From NCBI GenBank assembly GCA_036280295.1, contig DASURA010000072.1, positions 1 through 38,468 on the forward strand: a stretch of 38,468 nucleotides of DNA, read 5' to 3'. Origin of the DNA: AWTP1-13 sp036280295. Lineage in GTDB: Bacteria; Pseudomonadota; Alphaproteobacteria; Rhizobiales; Hyphomicrobiaceae. Below the pieces are notes generated by a model. The model searched no databases. It was given only the letters and a program-made list of their open reading frames with translations, and was not told the DNA's origin. A program made the position numbers and the translations under genes. Below are positions 34,331 through 38,468 of the stretch, in pieces; positions within the stretch are counted from its first letter, which is position 1, and each line of letters opens with the position of its first letter.

Positions 34331-35503
34331 CTAAGCCGCTTTCGCCAGCCCGGCCTTGGCCTCGGCGAAGGCCCAGTCGAGCCAACCCGTCAGGATCGCC
34401 AGGTCGGTCGCCTCGATCGTACTGCCGCACCAGATCCGCAAGTGCGGAGGCGCGTCGCGATGGCCGGCGATGTCATGCGCGGCGCCTTCCTTGTCGAGGA
34501 TCGCCTCGACCTGCTTCACGAACGCGCGCTGGGCGTCGACCGGCAGGGCGGCCACGGCCGGGTCCACCACCTTCAGGCACACGGAGGTGTTGGACCGCGT
34601 CGCCGGATCGACTGGCAGCGGCTCCAGCCATGGCGTCTTGGCAGCCCAGTCGTAGAGCACGTTGGAATTGGCGTCGGCGCGCGCCTGCAGACCGGCGAGG
34701 CCGCCGACGCTCCTGGCCCACGCCAGGGCGTCGAGATAGTCCTCCACGCACAGCATCGACGGCGTGTTGATGGTCTCGCCCTCGAACACGCCGGCCATGA
34801 ACTTGCCGCCCTTGGTGAGGCGGAACACCTTGGGCAGCGGCCACGCCGGGGTGTAGCTCTCCAGCCGGGCGATAGCGCGCGGAGCGAGAATCAGCATGCC
34901 GTGCGCGGCCTCGCTGCCCAGCGCCTTCTGCCAGGAGAAGGTGGCCACGTCGATCTTGTGCCAGGGGATGTCCTGCGCGAACACCGCCGAGGTGGCATCG
35001 GCGAAGGTGAGGCCGGCGCGGTCGGCCGCGATCCAGTCGCCGTTGGGCACGCGCACGCCTGAGGTGGTGCCGTTCCAGGTGAACAGCACGTCGCGGTTGA
35101 AGTCGACCTCGGCCAGATTGGGCAGCTTGCCGTACTCGGCCTTGAGAAGGCGCAGGTCCTTGAGCTTGAGCTGCTTGGAGACGTCCGTCACCCAGCCCTC
35201 GCCGAAGCTCTCCCATGCCAGCGCGTCGACGCCGCGCTCGCCGAGCATGGTCCACATCGCCATCTCGAAGGCGCCGGTGTCGGAGGCGGGAACGACGGCG
35301 CACACGTAGCCGGCCGGCAGGCCGAGCATCGCCTTCGTCTCCTCGATGGCCCGCTTCAGGCGTGCCTTGCCTTCCTTGGCGCGATGCGAGCGGCCGAGAA
35401 ACGCGTTGCTGAGGGCTTCAAGGGACCAGCCGGGGCGCTTGGCGCAGGGGCCGGAGGAGAAATTGATATTGGCCGGCTTCTGCGCCGGCTTGGACGTGGC
35501 CAT
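34331..35503 (-). CDS. serC: Phosphoserine aminotransferase
   Basis: 390 residues, of the alphaproteobacterial SerC type. It starts near INFSSGPCAKRPGWSLEAL. The PLP-binding Lys is in VATFSWQKALGSEAAHG near residue 193. Other family stretches are VVPASDTGAFEMAMWTMLG near 66-84 and FTWNGTTSGVRVPNGDWI. It converts 3-phosphohydroxypyruvate and glutamate to phosphoserine and 2-oxoglutarate, the second step of serine synthesis. It precedes serA on the same strand. The ribosome site GGAAGGG lies inside the last stem of a predicted serC leader (35511-35579), so translation is probably controlled by RNA structure. Confidence 0.96.
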   Translation of the reverse strand: MATSKPAQKPANINFSSGPCAKRPGWSLEALSNAFLGRSHRAKEGKARLKRAIEETKAMLGLPAGYVCAVVPASDTGAFEMAMWTMLGERGVDALAWESFGEGWVTDVSKQLKLKDLRLLKAEYGKLPNLAEVDFNRDVLFTWNGTTSGVRVPNGDWIAADRAGLTFADATSAVFAQDIPWHKIDVATFSWQKALGSEAAHGMLILAPRAIARLESYTPAWPLPKVFRLTKGGKFMAGVFEGETINTPSMLCVEDYLDALAWARSVGGLAGLQARADANSNVLYDWAAKTPWLEPLPVDPATRSNTSVCLKVVDPAVAALPVDAQRAFVKQVEAILDKEGAAHDIAGHRDAPPHLRIWCGSTIEATDLAILTGWLDWAFAEAKAGLAKAA

Positions 35504-35510
35504 GTTGTGC

Positions 35511-35579
35511 CTACCCTTCCAGATAGATGCCCCTCGTTGGGGAGGGGTGTCCCACCGTCGCGTCTAGCGACAAGGGTAG
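35511..35579 (-). promoter_or_regulatory. serC leader RNA motif upstream of serC
   Basis: On the minus strand CTACCCTT (35579-35572) pairs perfectly over 8 bp with AAGGGTAG (35518-35511). Enclosed are two hairpins: GTCGC/GCGAC with loop TAGAC (35571-35557), and CCCCTC/GAGGGG with loop CCCAAC (35547-35530). The closing stem covers the ribosome site seven bases before the serC ATG. The described serC motif of alphaproteobacteria lies before serC-serA and has its last stem over the ribosome site, which this matches in place and layout; I have not aligned it to the family model. A TTGACA at 35589-35584 with TAGACG 17 bases on would start transcription inside the motif, so either it is not the promoter or the RNA is shorter. 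Confidence 0.6.
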
Positions 35580-35667
35580 AGCCTGTCAATGCGCACGCCG
35601 ACATGCGCGGCTACGGCTAGCGGACACGTGGATGGCGCCGCACGGCGGCCACTTGGTAACGATCCGA

Positions 35668-35714
35668 GACGTTCGCGTCACACCTCTGGAAAGAGGTACA
35701 GCGAAGCCTCTTTT
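35668..35714 (+). terminator. Tandem hairpins with alternative terminator-like pairing
   Basis: Plus strand: GACG-TTCG-CGTC (35668-35679) is followed by ACCTCT-GGAA-AGAGGT (35682-35697), two small hairpins with TTCG and GGAA loops. AAAGAGG (35690-35696) can instead pair with CCTCTTT (35707-35713), ending in TTTT, which resembles an intrinsic terminator. The two foldings exclude each other. The segment lies between the divergent serC and patatin genes; the rest of 35580-35804 shows no gene. Confidence 0.35.
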
Positions 35715-35807
35715 GCATGCCATAGCCGGCAGTTACCGAAACGTGAAACGATCGTCATTTCAACTCACCAGCCCGTTGGCCTATAGTTTCAGGAGTTGCT
35801 GCCGCCT

Positions 35808-36023
35808 CGACGAATATGTGCTCACGCCGCTGGTTGAGAAGCAGATTCCGCAGACGGCGAAGCGCGCGGGCTCACAGAGGAGCAGGTGACCCGCGACCTG
35901 CGGCTCCACGCGCAGCCGACGCGGCAGTTCGTCACAACGGAACAGCTCGGTGCGCTGGCGGTGTCACGTGCACCGATCACCGGCGTCGCGCTGCCGGTCG
36001 AGAGCGGCTGGACAGCGCAATAA
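35808..36023 (+). pseudogene. Remnant of 3-hydroxybutyrate dehydrogenase (C-terminal end)
   Basis: EYVLTPLVEKQIPQTAKRAG (about 35808-35868) and, one frame over, LTEEQVTRDLRLHAQPTRQF to SGWTAQ and a stop at 36021-36023 match the C-terminus of short-chain 3-hydroxybutyrate dehydrogenases (family pattern GYVLTPLVEKQI, then QPTKQFV, then DGGWTAQ). There is one frameshift near 35866-35872 and the conserved stretch before ITG is shortened. The catalytic and cofactor domains are absent. In many alphaproteobacteria this gene stands beside a patatin-like phospholipase gene of the type that follows here. Confidence 0.75.
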
Positions 36024-36035
36024 GGAGGCCAGCCC

Positions 36036-37280
36036 ATGGAGTCCCAACCGAAGAGCAAGGCCATTACCGACGCGGCCCAGGCGCTCAAGGCCGAGGTCGG
36101 ACAGCTCGTTCTAGTGTTGCAGGGTGGTGGCGCGCTCGGCGCCTATCAGGCCGGCGTCTACCACGCGATCCACGACGCCGGCCTCGAGCCGCATTGGATC
36201 ATCGGCACCTCGATCGGCGCCATCAACGCCGCACTTATCGCCGGCAACGAGCCGGCCAACCGGATTGCTGCGCTCGAGGAGTTCTGGAAGCGTGTTGCCT
36301 ACAAGCCTGATGCGTGGAGCTCTTTCGCCCACCCGCTCTTCTCCCAGCCCCTGTCCTTCTGGTCGATCCTGTATGGCGGCCTCCCGAGCTTCTTCAAGCC
36401 GAACCCGCTCGCTTTCCTGGGCCCAGACGTGCCGCTCGGCACCGATAGCGCTGGCTATTACTTGACGGAGCCCCTGAAGTGCACACTCGATGAGCTGGTC
36501 GATGTCTCGGTCCTCAATCGCGGCTCACCACGCCTCACGGTCGGCGCAGCGCGCGTGCGAACCAGTCAGATGCGGTATTTCGACAGCCGGTCGGAAACGC
36601 TCGCTATACACCACATCATGGCGTCCAGCGCGGTGCCGCCGGCGTTCCCCGCCGTGCGCATCGACGGTGAGCTCTACTGGGACGGCGGCATTCTCTCCAA
36701 CACGCCAACTGAGATCGTGTTCGACGACTGTCCGCGCCGCGATTCCCTGATCTTCGCCGTCCACTTGTGGGACCCGACGGGTCCTGAGCCCAATACCATC
36801 TTCGATGTCATGCGCCGCTATAAGGACATCCGGTTCTCGAGCCGCGTCGAAAGCCACATCGCCCGCCAGAAACAGACCCATCGGCTGCGCCACATCATCA
36901 AGGACCTGGTGGCGTGCATTCCGGACGCGGACCGCCAGAGCGCACGGGTCCGGGAGCTGGAGAGTTGGGGGTGCGTAACCCGCATGCACCTGGTCCGCCT
37001 GCTGGCGCCCAGCCTCCCCAATGAGGCCCAGACCAAGGATGTCGATTTCAGCCCCACAGGGATTCGGGCGCGCTGGCATGCGGGCTACAGCCATGCCCGC
37101 CAAGCGATCGAGCGTACCCCTTGGCGCGGCGAGTTCGACCCGCTCGAGGGCGTCATCCTCCACGAGCCGCCGTGGTCGGGCGGGCTTCATCGCCCGGCCG
37201 CCCCGGATGGGGGCGCCGAACCGGCGTCGACCAGGATACCGACACCACGACCCGCGCATGCGGCTCGGGAGCGAGTCTGA
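36036..37280 (+). CDS. Patatin-like phospholipase with C-terminal DUF3734-type region
   Basis: 414 residues. The ATG at 36036 follows TAAGGAGG, a strong ribosome site. The patatin domain shows the oxyanion loop LVLQGGGALGAYQAGVYHAI near 25-44, the nucleophile elbow IIGTSIGAINAALIAG near 58-73 (G-x-S-x-G) and the catalytic Asp in YWDGGILSNTPTEI near 214-227. The C-terminal 150 residues (YKDIRFSSRVESHIARQKQT, then HRLRHI) are typical of the DUF3734 group. It is a probable cytoplasmic acyl hydrolase. In relatives the gene is linked to polyhydroxybutyrate and 3-hydroxybutyrate metabolism, in line with the dehydrogenase remnant just upstream. The last about 40 residues are Pro/Arg-rich and poorly conserved. 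Confidence 0.92.
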   Translation: MESQPKSKAITDAAQALKAEVGQLVLVLQGGGALGAYQAGVYHAIHDAGLEPHWIIGTSIGAINAALIAGNEPANRIAALEEFWKRVAYKPDAWSSFAHPLFSQPLSFWSILYGGLPSFFKPNPLAFLGPDVPLGTDSAGYYLTEPLKCTLDELVDVSVLNRGSPRLTVGAARVRTSQMRYFDSRSETLAIHHIMASSAVPPAFPAVRIDGELYWDGGILSNTPTEIVFDDCPRRDSLIFAVHLWDPTGPEPNTIFDVMRRYKDIRFSSRVESHIARQKQTHRLRHIIKDLVACIPDADRQSARVRELESWGCVTRMHLVRLLAPSLPNEAQTKDVDFSPTGIRARWHAGYSHARQAIERTPWRGEFDPLEGVILHEPPWSGGLHRPAAPDGGAEPASTRIPTPRPAHAARERV

Positions 37281-37514
37281 TCCCTTCTTGACAGCTCCTT
37301 GGTGTCCGGGTCGTCGAGTTCGATCCTCTCACCGCCCACCACCGTCAAGGGCGAGGGTGGCCCGGCCTGTCGGGGCGCGACCGCCTGTGTAGGCTTGGCG
37401 CACGACCCATTTTGCGGCCTCGAAAGCTGGCTCATATCTCTCAGCGCTTCGATCGCTAGGTCGCGCGCCGTCCATTGCTCACGGTCCGCTCGGGTGGAGC
37501 GCTCTCTCAACTTC

Positions 37515-37735
37515 GCCTTGGCTATCCATGGTGATCTGCACGCCGCATCTGCGTGCCGCTACCGGCGAGGCGCAGGAGAAACGTGGCCCTGCAGGCGGCG
37601 GAGCAGATGTCGGATTACCTGCTGCGCGGCGTCATCTCGAACGCCGTAAACGTCCCCCACCGCCGAGGAGGCGCCGCGCCTCAAGCCGTGGGTGAAGCTC
37701 GCCGAGCAGCTGGGTCGCGCGTCGTGGCAGGCCTT
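37515..37735 (+). pseudogene. Fragment of a second 3-phosphoglycerate dehydrogenase gene
   Basis: In shifting frames the DNA reads VICTPHL, then ATGEAQE, then NVALQAAEQMSDYLLRGVIS, NAVNVP, and EEAPRLKPWVKLAEQLGR. The serA in this window has VICTPHLGAATGEAQEN, NVALQVAEQMADFLLNGAIS and EEAPRLQPWVRLAEQLGS at the same places. At DNA level the two are roughly 80 percent alike by eye, so this is an old duplicate or a piece from a related genome, not a recent copy. There are frameshifts near 37590 and 37660, and both ends of the gene are missing. Confidence 0.8.
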
Positions 37736-37810
37736 TGTGACCGCCCGACGTTTGGACACCAATCCTAGACCGAGCAGCATCGATAAAGGGCGCGTCGCAG
37801 CCTCCATCCT

Positions 37811-37860
37811 ACACTTCACCATTTCACCACTTCACCATTTCACCACCTCACTATCTCACC
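37811..37860 (+). repeat. Short tandem repeat, 16-base unit
   Basis: About three units of CACCACTTCACCATTT, the third degenerate (CACCACCTCACTATCT). Each is itself made of two related 8-base halves. It lies in non-coding DNA after the serA remnant. Confidence 0.8.
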
Positions 37861-38209
37861 TCTCATTGCGACGTTTGCGTCACACTTGCGAGAAATCGGG
37901 GCAGATGGCGCCCGAGAGCTGTCGATTCTGCCCTTGCTGGGTTTGCATTTGGCAGACGACGCACAGTATTCTTGCAACCCAGGATTGCGCACCTGCTGCC
38001 AGTTTGTTCGCATCAGACGTGTGCACAGGATTGTCGGCGTAGCGGCTGGCTGCCGAGCGTCCCGCGTCTAGTCCCTCGGCTCCTCATCGACCGCACAGTT
38101 CCCTTTTCATAACGCGCCGCCGGTGCGGGCGCGCTCGGAGTCGAAGCGAGAGCGTGGCGCGTCTCATGACGACGCAACGTTCGCGAGCCACACCTTGGAG
38201 AAAGGTCAA

Positions 38210-38468
38210 ATGAGGCGAAAGCTGACAGCAATTGCGGCAGCGGGCACGTTGTCGCTGTGCTCGGTGACCCCGGGCTTGGCAGGGTCTGTGACGCAGCCAG
38301 GTGAGACCGTGGGGTTACCTGCCGGCGCCCCGGTCCCTCCCGGAGTCTATTTCATCAACACGGCGGACTGGGGCTGCAGGGATACGGAGCCGGACAACAC
38401 CTGCCTCGGCGTTACAATCCCTGTGCTTCTCTGGTCGACTCCCTGGACGATCTTGGGTGGCAGGCTGG
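38210..38468 (+). CDS. Outer-membrane MetA-pathway (phenol degradation type) protein, N-terminal part
   Basis: Starts at 38210 with GGAGAAAGG just upstream and is open to the window end (86 codons). A signal peptide (KLTAIAAAGTLSLCSVTPGL) precedes the mature start near GSVTQPGETVGLPAGAPVPP, then GVYFINTADWGC. A second Cys follows in DNTCLGVTIPVLLWSTPW. This N-terminal pattern is what I know from alphaproteobacterial proteins annotated as transporter, MetA-pathway of phenol degradation (PF13557), a predicted beta-barrel. The barrel itself is outside the window, so this rests on the N-terminus only. Confidence 0.7.
   Translation, partial: MRRKLTAIAAAGTLSLCSVTPGLAGSVTQPGETVGLPAGAPVPPGVYFINTADWGCRDTEPDNTCLGVTIPVLLWSTPWTILGGRL

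Larger units (their letters stand above)
37281..38209. other. Gene-poor region with a serA remnant and short tandem repeats
   Basis: No intact gene can be supported. 37281-37510 shows nothing I recognise. About 37515-37735 is a serA-like remnant and 37811-37860 a tandem repeat, both listed separately. 37861-38209 should contain the promoter of the outer-membrane gene at 38210. Confidence 0.6.

Noticed and set aside
38167..38205. Similarity of ACGTTCGCG...CACACCTTGGAGAAAGG to the hairpin pair at 35668-35697.
   Set aside because: The stems are not kept in this copy, and the last part is simply the ribosome site of the gene at 38210, so shared ancestry is not supported.

Overview
The window is GC-rich chromosomal DNA from an alphaproteobacterium, most likely a member of the Hyphomicrobiales. 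Three things point there: the malic enzyme / mutS / glnD neighbourhood, an ECF sigma factor of the RpoE type with a ChrR-like anti-sigma factor, and a serC leader directly upstream of a serC-serA pair. I see no tRNA, rRNA, CRISPR array, complete insertion sequence or prophage. Most genes are housekeeping or nutrient-uptake genes, but the gaps between them hold gene remnants and dispersed palindromic repeats.

Layout. 1-854: start of a TetR regulator (cut by the window edge) and a decayed end of an RND efflux pump. 855-2810: TctB and TctA membrane subunits of a tripartite tricarboxylate transporter. 2905-6569 (minus): a complete TRAP transporter (dctQ, dctM, dctP). 6818-9088 (minus): malic enzyme, back to back with mutS and glnD (plus, 9333-15392). 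15407-17820: a large palindromic repeat, a small membrane protein, glutamyl-Q tRNA(Asp) synthetase and an exported protein with a probable frameshift. 17821-21803 (minus): alpha/beta hydrolase, MtnX-like phosphatase, VWA protein with a MoaD-like protein, and rsmI. 22002-23276: a lipoprotein of the penicillin-binding-protein-activator family. 23319-26159: a two-subunit ThDP decarboxylase-like enzyme, the second copy of the palindromic repeat in inverted orientation, and an FAD oxidoreductase. 26358-29484: a small acidic protein, the ECF sigma/anti-sigma pair, a PfkB kinase and a small secreted Cys-rich protein. 29485-31220: a structured intergenic region (possible RNA gene) and a glycosyltransferase. 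31167-32385 (minus): a lower-GC two-gene unit, a DUF488 protein plus an unrecognised partner. 32487-35579 (minus): serA, serC and the serC leader. 35660-38468: a hairpin pair, a 3-hydroxybutyrate dehydrogenase remnant, a patatin-like phospholipase, a second serA-like remnant, and the start of an outer-membrane MetA-pathway-type protein.

The most unusual items are: (1) a roughly 165-bp element built of three consecutive hairpins, present in two inverted copies 9 kb apart; (2) mutS, which carries three extra in-frame segments made of palindromic repeat DNA; (3) the low-GC DUF488 pair, whose second gene overlaps the 3' end of the convergent glycosyltransferase gene; (4) a candidate structured RNA at 29646-29765. 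Homology calls come from recognising family motifs by eye; no database search was run.
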